From an uncultured Methanoregula sp. (GTDB taxonomy: Archaea > Halobacteriota > Methanomicrobia > Methanomicrobiales > Methanospirillaceae): a stretch of DNA of 64,000 nucleotides. Positions 7,345 to 16,584 of this stretch are shown here, in pieces. Made by a program: the position numbers and the translations under genes. Each line of letters begins with the position of its first letter. Position 1 is the stretch's first letter. The stretch is taken from the NCBI RefSeq assembly GCF_963678795.1, contig NZ_OY787453.1, positions 558,001 to 622,000 on the forward strand, read 5' to 3'. The notes under the pieces are model-generated. The model saw only the letters and a program-made list of their open reading frames with translations, ran no database searches and had not been told where the DNA came from.

Positions 7345-8832
7345 GTGTCTCAAGGTGAAAATGATGCACCTGCTCTTCCTGAACATCTCCAGACTGAATG
7401 GAGGAACATTTCTCGCGCATTAATATTTATTGAAGATAGATACAGTGTGTGTGATGCAATGGACGATCTGAACCTGGGCAGTGATGAGTCCATCTCAAGA
7501 AAAATATCCCGATTAATTATCAATGGTCACCGGCATGAAGCGATCCTTACCAGCAGGCGTATCTTTCTCATAGAGCGTGAAACCGGCCGGATTTACCAGG
7601 AGATCCCGTATGCTGACATAGCCCTTGTTGTTTCACGGGTAAATGCGATGCACGAACCTGTTCTGGTGATCACCACCGGCACGGGAGAAGAGCAGCAAAC
7701 CGTAGAACTTGTTTTTGTCTACCAGCCCGCAGGTCAGAATATCAACGATCTTGAGAAATGTGTACAAATCCTCAAAGAACACGAGGTGCCTGTAGAGAAT
7801 TCCGGCATCGTGCATGCAACAACTCCCAGAAGCCGCATAAACGCTCTGAGCCCCAGCCTCATGGTGGACGAGGAACCTGCCACGCGCAATCCTGCATTAG
7901 ACCGGACCGTTGCCGGAAGACCCTGGCAATTCAGGCAACTGCCTCCGGAAGATGAACTGGTGAAGTCACATTTTGGCACTGTTGCGGTAATTATTGTAAT
8001 ATTTGCCGTTATACTCGGGGGGGCTTTCTTCTCAGGACAGATGCTGAAGGCTGAAAAAACACCGGCCCAGTCTAATGCCCCGGGACAAAAAACTGTCAAT
8101 ACGCCCGGGGCAACCCCTGCTGCAACCCCTGTGACCCCCATGCCCACACCCTCTGTGACCCCCACACCCATCCCCACCGAAACGGTTGCGATGATAACGA
8201 GCGTTCCTGAAACGGGGATATGGGCAAAAATATCATACCCGGGAGCATATTCCGGTACTCTTAGTGGAGATGGCCGGAAGATCGAGGTGAACAGTTCCGG
8301 TACCCAGTTTATCCGGTTACCTTTCCAGAATACAACGATAGACGGTTATATTGAGAAACGTGACGGATCGCTTGATCTGCTGGAAATCGGGATTTATAAT
8401 GGCGGGACTCTTTTGACGAGAGGCGAGACAAAGAGACCGTTCGGGGTAGCTGAGATCAGCACCCCGGTTGGTCTTGCAAAAGGCTACAGCGTGATCCCCG
8501 CACCCACACCGCGGCCGGTTGCTCCCGAACCAACGCCGGATAGATCCCTTGTCCTGCACACGGTACCCCCGACCGGTGTCTGGGTCCGTGTTTCCTACCC
8601 GGGGACATTTTCGGGATCGATTGGATCAAACGGGGACTGGAAGGATATCCGGGGCTCGGGGGACCAGTTCTATCAGCTCTCGATGACAAGCGGCGTGGTT
8701 GAGGGTTTCATTGAAAAAAGCGATTCCTCAAAGAAGAATATGGTAGTGGGGGTGTACAAGGACGGTTCACGGGTGTTTGTCCGGAATACTGACCAGCCGC
8801 TTGGCAAAGTAGAGATATACACAACGGTGTAG
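7345..8832 (+). CDS. Membrane protein with PH-like cytoplasmic domain and duplicated outer domain
   Basis: This protein has 495 residues from a GTG start. Residues ~35-145 resemble a bacterial-type PH domain (EAILTSRRIFLIE...IYQEIPYADI). A single transmembrane segment spans ~211-230, and a Pro/Thr-rich linker with repeated TP dipeptides covers ~235-290. Two copies of one beta-rich domain follow. Copy 1 (~285-370) has TGIWAKISYPG and DGYIEKRDG. Copy 2 (~410-495) has TGVWVRVSYPG and EGFIEKSDS. The layout suggests an inside-out membrane protein with a proline stalk and paired outer domains. I do not know a function for the repeated domain. The gene stands alone between two 100-150 base gaps. Confidence 0.75.
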   Translation: MSQGENDAPALPEHLQTEWRNISRALIFIEDRYSVCDAMDDLNLGSDESISRKISRLIINGHRHEAILTSRRIFLIERETGRIYQEIPYADIALVVSRVNAMHEPVLVITTGTGEEQQTVELVFVYQPAGQNINDLEKCVQILKEHEVPVENSGIVHATTPRSRINALSPSLMVDEEPATRNPALDRTVAGRPWQFRQLPPEDELVKSHFGTVAVIIVIFAVILGGAFFSGQMLKAEKTPAQSNAPGQKTVNTPGATPAATPVTPMPTPSVTPTPIPTETVAMITSVPETGIWAKISYPGAYSGTLSGDGRKIEVNSSGTQFIRLPFQNTTIDGYIEKRDGSLDLLEIGIYNGGTLLTRGETKRPFGVAEISTPVGLAKGYSVIPAPTPRPVAPEPTPDRSLVLHTVPPTGVWVRVSYPGTFSGSIGSNGDWKDIRGSGDQFYQLSMTSGVVEGFIEKSDSSKKNMVVGVYKDGSRVFVRNTDQPLGKVEIYTTV

Positions 8833-8986
8833 GAAGGGTTTCGCTCTCTTTTGGCAGAATGGTCCCTGTTTTGGACCGGAGAGTGAATCATGGGATGAGC
8901 GGGGATGAATTCCCCTGTCCCGGATGACTCTGAACTACATTTTCATCATAACAATTAATGAAGAAAAAAACCAATATGATCTCTCA

Positions 8987-9163
8987 ATGCTCAAAGTACA
9001 TCGGGATATCTGTGGATATTGCGGATGCTGCGTATCGGTCTGCCCGGAAGGAGCCCTTGAACTGATCGATGCGTACCTGTCCGTTGAGAAGAACTGCACC
9101 AGCTGCGGAGTCTGCGCAAAAGTCTGCCCCCTTGGCGCCCTGGAGGTAGTCAATGAAAAATAA
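8987..9163 (+). CDS. 2[4Fe-4S] ferredoxin, partner of geranylgeranyl reductase
   Basis: From the ATG at 8987 the protein has 58 residues and little beyond two cluster motifs, [12 protein letters not shown] and [12 protein letters not shown], each the classic CxxCxxCxxxCP. A longer in-frame start at 8924 would add a hydrophobic tail that fits no ferredoxin. It overlaps the geranylgeranyl reductase start by 11 bases, so the two are coupled. In Methanosarcina a ferredoxin is needed with this reductase to saturate archaeal lipids, and the same electron-donor role is very likely here. Confidence 0.9.
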   Translation: MLKVHRDICGYCGCCVSVCPEGALELIDAYLSVEKNCTSCGVCAKVCPLGALEVVNEK

Positions 9164-10349
9164 GTATGACGTTCTTGTCATTGGCGGCGGCCCGGCGGGA
9201 GCCTTGGCAGCAAAGACTGCGGTGGAGAAAGGCCTGTCAGCCTGCATTGTCGAGAAACGCCCGGCGATTGGCACCCCTGTCCGGTGTGCGGAAGGGATCG
9301 GCCAGGATGGCCTCCGTGAATTCATCGAGCCTGACCCCCGCTGGATATCAGCCGAGATGACCGGTGCAACGGTGGTCTCCCCTGATGGTTTCGTCATGAA
9401 ACTCGAATCTGAACTCGCCGGCAGCAAAGTCGGGTACGTCCTTGACCGTAAGTTCTTCGACCGTGAGCTGGTCTGGAAAGCGGCAGAGGCTGGAGCCGAT
9501 GTTGCCGTCAAGTCCCGGGCATCTTCCCCGATCATGGAGAACGGGGTAGTCAAAGGAGCAAAGATCGAGTACTGCGGCAAGGTCACCAGTGTTCATGCCG
9601 ATGTAGTCATTGCTGCTGACGGGGTTGAATCCAAGTTCTCGAAGTGGTGCGGCATCGACACGACCGTCCCGGTTCGCGAAATTATGAGTTCGGTCCAGTA
9701 CGTGATGACCGATATCGATATCGATGAACACTCCACGGTCTTCTATCTCGGAAATGAGGTTGCTCCCGAAGGTTATCTCTGGGTCTTCCCGAAAGGGAAG
9801 CGGACCGCAAACGTTGGTATCGGTATCTCCGGGAAGAAGAGCGGCGACGGGCACCGGGCAAAGGACTACCTGGACAGGTTTGTCAAGAAGACTTTCCCGC
9901 ATGGCAAGACCATAGAATATATTCCCGGCGGCGTATCGGTCTGCCGCCCGCTGGGGTGCACGGTTGCCGACGGCCTGATGCTCGCCGGCGATGCGGCCCG
10001 GGTGGTCGATCCCCTGACCGGTGGCGGCATCTACAACGCGATGTATACCGGCCGGCTTGCAGCCCAGGTTGCGGCCGAATGCATCGGCAAGGGCGACGTT
10101 TCCAAAAAAGCCCTTATGAAGTACGATAAAGAATGGCGTGCTTCCAAGATGGGAAAAGCCCTCGAGCGCAACTACCATATCAAGGAATACCTGATCAGGC
10201 AGTCCGATGCGAAGCTCAACGAGATCATCCACTCCGTTGCACAACTCAATTTAAAAGAATTTACAACATTAACCCTGGTAAAAGAGATAATCCGGGTCAA
10301 CCCGAAACTGATGCTCGATCTCGGGGCGCTCGCGGCATCACTCCGCTGA
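9153..10349 (+). CDS. Geranylgeranyl reductase family flavoprotein (archaeal lipid saturation)
   Basis: This 398-residue FAD protein has the N-terminal dinucleotide loop [12 protein letters not shown], the PVRCAEGI substrate-side motif and the second FAD motif [14 protein letters not shown] near residue 275. This is the normal layout of digeranylgeranylglycerophospholipid reductase. The enzyme hydrogenates the isoprenoid chains of archaeal membrane lipids at the membrane surface. The ferredoxin gene upstream overlaps it by 11 bases. Its last 12 bases overlap the end of the convergent trkA gene (10338-10349), so the two genes share 3' coding sequence and may interfere at termination. Confidence 0.93.
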   Translation: MKNKYDVLVIGGGPAGALAAKTAVEKGLSACIVEKRPAIGTPVRCAEGIGQDGLREFIEPDPRWISAEMTGATVVSPDGFVMKLESELAGSKVGYVLDRKFFDRELVWKAAEAGADVAVKSRASSPIMENGVVKGAKIEYCGKVTSVHADVVIAADGVESKFSKWCGIDTTVPVREIMSSVQYVMTDIDIDEHSTVFYLGNEVAPEGYLWVFPKGKRTANVGIGISGKKSGDGHRAKDYLDRFVKKTFPHGKTIEYIPGGVSVCRPLGCTVADGLMLAGDAARVVDPLTGGGIYNAMYTGRLAAQVAAECIGKGDVSKKALMKYDKEWRASKMGKALERNYHIKEYLIRQSDAKLNEIIHSVAQLNLKEFTTLTLVKEIIRVNPKLMLDLGALAASLR

Positions 10350-11006
10350 TTTTTTCAGCTGCTTGTTGAGGAGACGCAGGCAGTCATCTTCTGCCTCTTT
10401 TTTGGTAAATACGGTAAAAATGTCGCCCGGCTGGATTTTCACATTCCCGCTCGGGATGATCAGTTCGCCGCCGGTCCTGCGGATTGCAATGAATACGAAA
10501 TCCTTGACCTTGAGCTCGCGGATCTCGTGCCCGACGATGGGTGCACTGTTCTCGGCAACGATCTCAAAGATCGTGCCACCCGGGATCGATGCCAGCTGCT
10601 GGAGCTGCGGGTTCTGCGTCCAGTAGTACAGGCGTGATGCCACAAGCTCGTCCGGGTTCTCGCTGATACGTACGCCCACTTCCTTGAAAAAGTCGGAATG
10701 GGATGGCTGGTTGACGATGGCAACCACGTTTGGCACCCTGAATTTCTTTGCGAGCCAGCATGTCATAAGGTTAACCGAATCGTCGCTTGTGGTGGCGATC
10801 AGGGCATCGGCGCGGTCGATACCTGCCTCTTCCAGGATGGTCTTGTCGGTAGCATTGCCGGTTACTGCCAGTACATCATAGTGTTCCAGGACCTCGCTGC
10901 ACCGGCTCTCTTCCTGGTCGATGACAACCGCGTTATGTGCGTGCTCGACTGCAAGTTTTGCAAGGTTCCTTCCAATGCCCCCAAGCCCCACGATGATGAT
11001 GTACAT
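10338..11006 (-). CDS. trkA: TrkA-type K+ uptake regulatory protein (RCK domain)
   Basis: This protein has 222 residues: a TrkA-N Rossmann domain (residues 1-~125) with IIVGLGGIG at the start and the acidic VIDQEESR after beta-2, then a TrkA-C domain (~140-215). TrkA binds NAD(H) or ATP and gates a Trk/Ktr membrane channel. No trkH/trkG channel gene lies nearby, so it is an orphan regulator here. The end overlaps the geranylgeranyl reductase gene by 12 bases. The start is 54 bases from the divergent rnhB start. Confidence 0.92.
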   Translation of the reverse strand: MYIIIVGLGGIGRNLAKLAVEHAHNAVVIDQEESRCSEVLEHYDVLAVTGNATDKTILEEAGIDRADALIATTSDDSVNLMTCWLAKKFRVPNVVAIVNQPSHSDFFKEVGVRISENPDELVASRLYYWTQNPQLQQLASIPGGTIFEIVAENSAPIVGHEIRELKVKDFVFIAIRRTGGELIIPSGNVKIQPGDIFTVFTKKEAEDDCLRLLNKQLKKSAE

Positions 11007-11060
11007 ATCTACCGGTTACCATCATCGCCATTGAAATATCTTGCGCATCAACCTCTGCGT

Positions 11061-11699
11061 GTGATATGCGGCGTTGATGAAGCGGGAAAAGGCTCGGTGC
11101 TTGGCCCGATGGTAATAGCTGCCGTTGGGGTGACTTCAGAATCCGTTCTTGACGGTCTTGGCGTGAAAGACTCAAAGGAATTATCTCCCGGTGAACGCGA
11201 ACGGCTCTACGCGGTTATCCGGAAAAAGTGCGCTGTTGCAACAATCCGGCTTGACGCGCAGGATATTGATGCGGTCCGGGTCGAGATGACCCTGAATGCA
11301 GCGGTTGCCCGTGCCCATGCACAGGCTATCAGCAAGCTCTCTCCCAGCTGTGCATATGTCGATGCCTGCGATGTCAATACCTTCCGCTATGCCGAGATGG
11401 TGAAAGGAAACCTGGCTGCTCCCTGTGAGATCATATCAGAACATCATGCTGACCAGAAGTATGCAGTTGTCTCTGCAGCAAGCATCGTGGCAAAGGTTGT
11501 CCGCGACCGGGCAGTTGCCTCCCTTGCAAAAAAATACGGCGAGATCGGCAGCGGGTACCCGTCCGACCCGGTTACTATCCGTTTTCTCACTGCATATATA
11601 GGGAAGCACAAAACTCCCCCGCACATTGCCCGGAAGAGCTGGAAAACGGTCAGTAACCTGCTTGCACAACAGTCCCAGAGCCATCTGGCAGATTTCTGA
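11061..11699 (+). CDS. rnhB: Ribonuclease HII
   Basis: The GTG at 11061 gives MICGVDEAGKG, the normal N-terminus of archaeal RNase HII (212 residues). A TTG at 11031 is an alternative. An AT-rich element, GAAATATC, about 25 bases upstream suggests a leaderless message, which supports the GTG. RNase HII removes single ribonucleotides and RNA primers from DNA. The DEDD acids are visible in GVDEAG, in AYVDACD and further on. The junction-recognition motif GRG is GKG here, a conservative change. It is divergent from trkA. Confidence 0.92.
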   Translation: MICGVDEAGKGSVLGPMVIAAVGVTSESVLDGLGVKDSKELSPGERERLYAVIRKKCAVATIRLDAQDIDAVRVEMTLNAAVARAHAQAISKLSPSCAYVDACDVNTFRYAEMVKGNLAAPCEIISEHHADQKYAVVSAASIVAKVVRDRAVASLAKKYGEIGSGYPSDPVTIRFLTAYIGKHKTPPHIARKSWKTVSNLLAQQSQSHLADF

Positions 11700-11746
11700 T
11701 ACGGCAGGAGAATTCCTTTATCCTAACGGGACCGATACTAGTGCTG

Positions 11747-13048
11747 ATGGACTGGATCCTTCTCATCGTACTTCTTGTAACGGCATACGCGCTGGTTGCG
11801 TACTATATCTATACGAAAAAACTCTGGCAGGACCGGATCACTTTTTACGGTCCGCTGATGGCAATAAAAACCGAGAGGGTCGGATTTTTCGACCGGTTCC
11901 TCCCGTTTGGCACCTTCCTGCGCCTCTACGGCACCCTTGGCGTACTGATGGTCATCGTGGTCTCGGTCCTGATGACGGTCCTGCTCATCATCTCGGTCCA
12001 GCACATCGTTGTCCAGCGGCCGGCACTGACCATGGCAAACGATCCCAAGAATGTTCTTGCCATCCCCGGTGTGAACGATTTCATTCCCTTCACGTTTGCG
12101 GTCTGGTTCGGCCTCATCGTCACGATGATCGTCCACGAGTTCGGCCATGCCGTGCTGTGCCGGGTGGAAGGAATAAGGGTAAAGACGATGGGTGTTCTTC
12201 TCGCCGTGATCCCTATCGGCGCATTTGTCGAGCCGGATGAGGAGGACCAGGAGAAGACCCGGGGCCTTGCCAAGATCCGGATGTTTGGTGCCGGTATCAC
12301 CAACAATATCCTCATGGGGGTGATCTGCTTTGTTGCCATTGCCCTGCTCCTTGGAATGGTGGTGCCGCTCAATGCCCCGCTTGTCCACGGCGTATATGTG
12401 GATTCCCCTGCGTACCATGCCGGCGTTCCCCCCAACTCGGTGATCCGTGAAGTGAACGGGATCAGCGTAGGAACGCGGGACGATGTGGCATCGATCCTCA
12501 ACAGCACGAAACCCGGGGACACCGTTACCCTGCTCATCGATAATAAGGGAAAGACCGAGTCGCATTCCCTGACGCTCACCTCCTGGCCACAGGAACTGAG
12601 TCCGCGGACGAGCGGTTTCATGGGGGTTACGTATTATGATGCCACCGCGGTCAAAGAGCAGTTCGGTCTCCTGCACGAGCCCATCGGCATTATCATCCTG
12701 CTCGCAGTGCCGTTGTATACTATCATGGACCCGGCTACCTGGGGCCAGTTCAGCATACTGACGGTCGACACCGTGGATGCCCTGATGTGGCAGGTGCCGT
12801 TCCCCCATTTCTGGTTCGTGATCCAGCTCCTCTTCTGGTGCGGGTGGTTCAATCTTGTCGTCGGGACCTTCAATGCCCTTCCCCTCCTTCCGCTCGATGG
12901 CGGGCTTATCCTCAAGGAGTCCGTAGACCGGCTCCTGGACCGGCGCGGGTTGATGAAGTATTCCGGTTACGTGGTCGGTGCGATCAGCTACGGGATGCTT
13001 GCCGTGCTTCTCTCTGTTATGATACTGCCGTACATGCTGAACCTGTGA
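11747..13048 (+). CDS. Site-2 protease family intramembrane metalloprotease with PDZ domain
   Basis: From the ATG at 11747 (a GTG at 11741 is also possible) the protein has 433 residues. The zinc motif HEFGH is at residues 130-134 in a transmembrane helix. The third zinc ligand lies in LPLLPLDGG near the C-terminus. A PDZ-like domain between them contains PPNSVIREVNG. Several hydrophobic segments give a multi-pass topology. These enzymes cut membrane-bound regulators within the bilayer. The substrate is unknown, and no anti-sigma-like target is expected in an archaeon. It converges on the SPFH gene across a gap with hairpins. Confidence 0.9.
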   Translation: MDWILLIVLLVTAYALVAYYIYTKKLWQDRITFYGPLMAIKTERVGFFDRFLPFGTFLRLYGTLGVLMVIVVSVLMTVLLIISVQHIVVQRPALTMANDPKNVLAIPGVNDFIPFTFAVWFGLIVTMIVHEFGHAVLCRVEGIRVKTMGVLLAVIPIGAFVEPDEEDQEKTRGLAKIRMFGAGITNNILMGVICFVAIALLLGMVVPLNAPLVHGVYVDSPAYHAGVPPNSVIREVNGISVGTRDDVASILNSTKPGDTVTLLIDNKGKTESHSLTLTSWPQELSPRTSGFMGVTYYDATAVKEQFGLLHEPIGIIILLAVPLYTIMDPATWGQFSILTVDTVDALMWQVPFPHFWFVIQLLFWCGWFNLVVGTFNALPLLPLDGGLILKESVDRLLDRRGLMKYSGYVVGAISYGMLAVLLSVMILPYMLNL

Positions 13049-13277
13049 CAGCGCCCTCCTTTTTCCAGCCCCCTCGCGGGAGTATAATCGTCGTGAAAGA
13101 ATTTCGGGTATGCGTCAGGATCCCGGGTATATCAGTTCATCCGGGGAATCCTACCGGGGGTACATGGGTGCTCCCTTCCGGGCGTACCTGAATAAAACAT
13201 GACCCGAACAGGCATGATGCCGAGATCAGCCCTCTTTTTTGACAATTGAGAGAAAAGTGCTCTGTGGAAATGATTTT
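13049..13277. other. Gene-free stretch after the site-2 protease
   Basis: No convincing reading frame, RNA gene or promoter is seen. It precedes the palindromic element at 13278-13474 in the gap between two convergent genes. Confidence 0.5.
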
Positions 13278-13474
13278 TTACTATTGTTAACGTTCTCGGG
13301 GCTTCGCCCCGCACTCTTGAGGCACCCCCACGAGCAATGACGATGTATTACCCGTTTTGGGAACATATACCATCCGGCGTGATCCCCTGATAAAAAGCCG
13401 CCGCGGGGCGCCCTTTTTGGTCGGCGGCATTTCTCTTAACGGGGGTATGGGGGCGCGAGCCCCCATCATAGTAA
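13278..13474. mobile_element. Possible 197-bp MITE-like palindromic element (or paired terminators)
   Basis: The ends are TTACTAT and ATAGTAA, an inverted pair. Just inside each end is a hairpin of similar sequence: GGGGCTTCGCCCC on the left and GGGGGCGCGAGCCCCC on the right. A run of five C/G residues follows each in mirrored positions. A third hairpin, GCCGCC/GGCGGC, lies in the middle (about 13397-13427). The layout resembles a short non-autonomous element with imperfect terminal inverted repeats. It sits between the stops of two convergent genes, where a bidirectional terminator would also fit. No target duplication could be fixed. Confidence 0.4.
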
Positions 13475-13531
13475 CATGAGGATTTCGACAGAGCAGAAAA
13501 AAGGAAATGTGTTCTATGCAGCAAGGAACAA

Positions 13532-14617
13532 TTATTCTGCCTTCCCCTCATCAGGAGTTGGAATGACTTTCCGCTTGCTCGTATCCTTGAGCTCGTCTTC
13601 CGTAACTTTCGGAACCGCGTCCTGGATATCCTTGAGGATCGCATCGATAGTATCCTGCTTTGGAATAACCCCAAGGATACTGTCATCCATGACCGGCCGT
13701 CCTGCAACCTCTTCAGTGGTCTCATCCTTTGCTCCGAGGAACTTCGCACCCTGGCGGATCAGTTCGGAGATCTCGAACGGGAAAATGATCTTGGTTGCCT
13801 GTCCGTTGGCCATAGTCTTGAGTGCGTCCAGCGAGAGCACGGTGATCGCCTTCCTGTCAAGCGGTGCTGCCCCAACCGAGAGGATGCGGAGGCCCTGTGC
13901 CTCGCCCTGTGCCTGCAGGATCTTTGAGAGCCGTTCCCCTTCGGCCCGGAGTACCTTGCTCTGCCGCTCGCCTTCTGCCTCGAGGATCATGCTCTGCCGA
14001 AGACCCTCGGCTTTCAGGATTGCCGATCGCTTCTCGCCATCTGCCCGCAGGATTGCGGCACGGCGGGCCCGTTCTGCTGCCGTCTGTTCGGTCATGGCGT
14101 TCTTGACGGCTTCGACCGGGTCTACCTCCTTGATCTCGACACGCTCGACTTTGACCCCCCACTGGTCAGTTTCACGGTCAAGGATGTCGCGGAGCTTGGT
14201 GTTGATGACGTCCCGGTTGTACAGTACCTCGTCGAGTTCCATGTCGCCGATAATACCACGCAGGCTCGTCTGGGCAAGCGCCAGCGTTGCAAACCGGTAG
14301 TTGGCAACCTCAAAGAATGCCTTCTCAGGATCGATCACCCGCACGTAAACGATTGCATCCACATTGGTCGGAGAGTTGTCCTTGGTGATTACTTCCTGGC
14401 TCGGGACTTCCATAACCTGTGTCCGGAGATCGAGCGTTGTAATGTTGCTCACAAACGGCACGACCCAGCGGAACCCGGGGTTCATCCTTCCCACGTACTG
14501 GCCGAGACGTATCTGGAGTCCCTGTTCGTACGGCTGGATGATGACCACACCTTTTGCAAAAATCGCGACGATGACCAGAATCAGGAATATGATAATGAGT
14601 GTTTCGATGAGCGCCAT
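13532..14617 (-). CDS. SPFH/band-7 (stomatin-like) membrane protein
   Basis: This 361-residue protein has an N-terminal membrane helix (residues ~5-25) and an SPFH domain (~25-190) beginning VIIQPYEQGLQIRLGQY. A coiled-coil follows, with five successive 12-13 residue units of the type ILxAEGExxS (~205-260). Stomatin-like proteins form large membrane-bound rings that organise membrane domains and control proteases. The start at 14617 follows the NfeD stop by one base, a pairing typical for prokaryotic stomatins, so the two act together. The operon promoter is upstream of the NfeD gene. Confidence 0.93.
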   Translation of the reverse strand: MALIETLIIIFLILVIVAIFAKGVVIIQPYEQGLQIRLGQYVGRMNPGFRWVVPFVSNITTLDLRTQVMEVPSQEVITKDNSPTNVDAIVYVRVIDPEKAFFEVANYRFATLALAQTSLRGIIGDMELDEVLYNRDVINTKLRDILDRETDQWGVKVERVEIKEVDPVEAVKNAMTEQTAAERARRAAILRADGEKRSAILKAEGLRQSMILEAEGERQSKVLRAEGERLSKILQAQGEAQGLRILSVGAAPLDRKAITVLSLDALKTMANGQATKIIFPFEISELIRQGAKFLGAKDETTEEVAGRPVMDDSILGVIPKQDTIDAILKDIQDAVPKVTEDELKDTSKRKVIPTPDEGKAE

Positions 14618-14618
14618 G

Positions 14619-15080
14619 TTATGCTACCTCTTCAACAACAATATGGACTCCTTCGGAGTCGATGACTTTCACTTCCTTATTGACAGGAATGGCCGGCCCT
14701 TTTGAGTGGGCACTCCATTCGGTTGAGCCGATGATCACTTTTCCGGATAAGCTTGTTGAATCAACAGCAACTTTCACCCGTCCGGTCTTTCCAATCAGTG
14801 AATCGCGACTGATTGTGGTGGGACTTGCATCCGGGGTGATCTTTCCATACATCCAGACAGTAAAACCCGCCGCACACAGGGCAGTGACAATCCCGATAAT
14901 CCCGCCCATCCACGGGTTGGAGATATCCACACCTGCAAGCTGCAGGATCCCGAGGATGATCATGACCGTGGCAGGTACCGTTGCAAAGAATCCCGGGCTG
15001 TGCACTTCGAAAAGCAGTAGGAGGGCGCCACCAACAATGAGCAGCCATCCAAAGGAGATTCCAATTTCTGGAAGTACCAT
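14619..15080 (-). CDS. NfeD-family membrane protein, partner of the SPFH protein
   Basis: From the ATG at 15080 the protein has 153 residues. A few hydrophobic helices fill residues ~8-85, and a C-terminal beta-barrel (OB-type) domain at ~95-153 contains LIGKTGRVKVAVD. NfeD partners bind stomatin rings in the membrane. The SPFH gene starts one base after its stop. A TATA box at 15100-15109 is about 25 bases upstream of the ATG, so the operon transcript should be nearly leaderless. The TTG two codons upstream is therefore less likely. Confidence 0.9.
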   Translation of the reverse strand: MVLPEIGISFGWLLIVGGALLLLFEVHSPGFFATVPATVMIILGILQLAGVDISNPWMGGIIGIVTALCAAGFTVWMYGKITPDASPTTISRDSLIGKTGRVKVAVDSTSLSGKVIIGSTEWSAHSKGPAIPVNKEVKVIDSEGVHIVVEEVA

Positions 15081-15099
15081 AATCAATTGTTCAGTTGTG

Positions 15100-15109
15100 T
15101 ATTTTTAAA
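15100..15109 (-). promoter_or_regulatory. TATA box of the NfeD-SPFH operon
   Basis: On the minus strand the element reads TTTAAAAATA, a near-consensus archaeal TATA box. Its centre is about 25 bases before the ATG at 15080, the spacing expected for a leaderless or near-leaderless transcript. Confidence 0.65.
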
Positions 15110-15257
15110 CTCTCCGGGATATTTTCATATCTGCGCCTTTCTGCTTTTAACTGGCGAGTCTGATCAGACCACCTGCGCACCGGCATATCAGTGAACATAT
15201 AATAAAACAGGAATGTGATATTGCCGATGAAAAAGAACTTACCGGGGATTAATCCTG

Positions 15258-16112
15258 TTACGGTCGCAACAGGGCAATCTTGGATCCCCTGGCTATTCCG
15301 GTCTCCTCGGCGATAACCTTGCACTTTACGCACATGAGGTAGGCAACAGGAGGCAGCGAATCGTATCCGCTCAGCGATTCGTAGTTTGCCATGCCCTTGG
15401 ACAGGATGATCGTGCAGGTCTCAATTGCGTGTGCCAGATCCGGTGGTATCTTGTCGAGATCGATCCCGATCTCTGCCCCGGCCCCGGTTGTGGTGAGGTG
15501 ATCAGCAAAGCGGTCAAACCCGAGGGCGAGGGCATCTTCCATCGTGGCATCGTTGAGAATGGGGGCGTCCCGGACCGCTACCGTTACATGGGATCCATGG
15601 GCTTTGAGGTACTCGATAAGGAGCCGGTCAAAAACGATCTCCCCGCAGTTGTCGGTAAGGTAGACCACCCGTTTGCAGAGCGGGAGGATCTTTTCCGTGT
15701 CGTTGTGTTCGAGCCCTTTGTTAAACTCCTCTCGGAAAAACCGGGAAAAATCGGTCGTGACTTCGTGATCCCTGACTGCGTAATCGAAGGTGTTGCCGAT
15801 CACGCTCGCAAGGACCCGGTCATGGAATGTCGGGAGGGATCCCCTCACCTCCCGGCAGACCGAGAGTGCCTGACGGTTCCCGATCCGCTTGAGTTCGAAA
15901 AAAGGATCGCGGTTTCCTACCATCTCGCAGGCTTTACGATGCACAGTACTGGCAATCTGTGGGTGCGACAACGTGGAACCTTTCATGGATTTGAGAAGTT
16001 CGCGACAAACCGCAAGTGTCTTTTTCGTACAGTCCTGATCCGCAGAAGCCAGCTGGCATTCAAAAACAACCCGGGACAACAAACAATCGATACAGGTGTC
16101 CGTGAGTTTCAT
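15258..16112 (-). CDS. DUF89/ARMT1-like damage-control phosphatase
   Basis: This 284-residue protein starts with a CIDC metal-type pair. It carries the DUF89 signatures YLTDNCGEIVFD (residues ~150-161) and ILSKGMANYE (~240-249). DUF89 proteins are Mn/Ni/Co-dependent phosphatases thought to remove damaged or surplus phosphometabolites. The true substrate here is unknown. It lies 37 bases downstream of tRNA-Pro on the same strand. A TATA-like CATTTATTC overlaps the tRNA 3' edge, so it may have its own promoter or ride on tRNA read-through. Confidence 0.88.
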   Translation of the reverse strand: MKLTDTCIDCLLSRVVFECQLASADQDCTKKTLAVCRELLKSMKGSTLSHPQIASTVHRKACEMVGNRDPFFELKRIGNRQALSVCREVRGSLPTFHDRVLASVIGNTFDYAVRDHEVTTDFSRFFREEFNKGLEHNDTEKILPLCKRVVYLTDNCGEIVFDRLLIEYLKAHGSHVTVAVRDAPILNDATMEDALALGFDRFADHLTTTGAGAEIGIDLDKIPPDLAHAIETCTIILSKGMANYESLSGYDSLPPVAYLMCVKCKVIAEETGIARGSKIALLRP

Positions 16113-16149
16113 GATGGTGTCATCCCGTCAGGATGATCAGAATAAATGA

Positions 16150-16223
16150 TGGGGCCACTGAGATTTGAACTCAGGTCAGAAGACCCCCAGTCTCCTAGGA
16201 TGGCCAGGCTACCCTATGGCCCC
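16150..16223 (-). tRNA. tRNA-Pro (anticodon GGG)
   Basis: A 74-base cloverleaf on the minus strand. The acceptor GGGGCCA pairs with TGGCCCC, and the discriminator is A. The D-arm is GGGTAGCCTGG and the T-loop TTCAAAT. The anticodon stem GGAGA/TCTTC encloses CTGGGGG, giving anticodon GGG. CCA is not encoded. No intron is seen. Confidence 0.93.
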
Positions 16224-16368
16224 GCTCTCTTACTATTAGCCGATATCATTTATGTATCTTATTGTCAAAAAAACAATATTTTAAAAAACCGGCAGGAATA
16301 CAGGGGCTTTCCTGAAATCTCCGTAAAAACCGGCAATGCCCCGGGACTTCATACCAGTATTCCGCGTG

Positions 16369-16566
16369 TCAGAGTTTCCCGCGCTTGAATTCCTCGACCC
16401 TTGTAATGAGGTTCTCGAGTTCGGTATCTGTCATCCGCATCCTGCCATGAATGGTCCCGAGCTCCCCGAGTAACTGGCGTATTCTCACATACATGAGGTA
16501 AATAATACCCTGCTGGATAACGATGACTACCCCAAACAGGATGAGCATGTACCCTTCGTATGCCAT
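16369..16566 (-). CDS. Small membrane protein with coiled-coil tail, behind minD
   Basis: From the ATG at 16566 (GGAG 5 bases upstream) this is a 65-residue protein. A transmembrane helix spans residues ~5-27 and a charged helical tail rich in Glu/Arg follows. It starts 18 bases after the minD-like stop on the same strand, so it belongs to that operon. The MinD-like ATPase has a membrane-binding tail, so this protein could be its membrane partner. That is inference from position, and I know no family for it. Confidence 0.72.
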   Translation of the reverse strand: MAYEGYMLILFGVVIVIQQGIIYLMYVRIRQLLGELGTIHGRMRMTDTELENLITRVEEFKRGKL

Positions 16567-16584
16567 AACCACTCCCGTTCACCT

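Noticed and set aside
11436..11684. Minus-strand frames within rnhB
   Set aside because: The plus-strand RNase HII has its catalytic acids and normal length. These are shadows.
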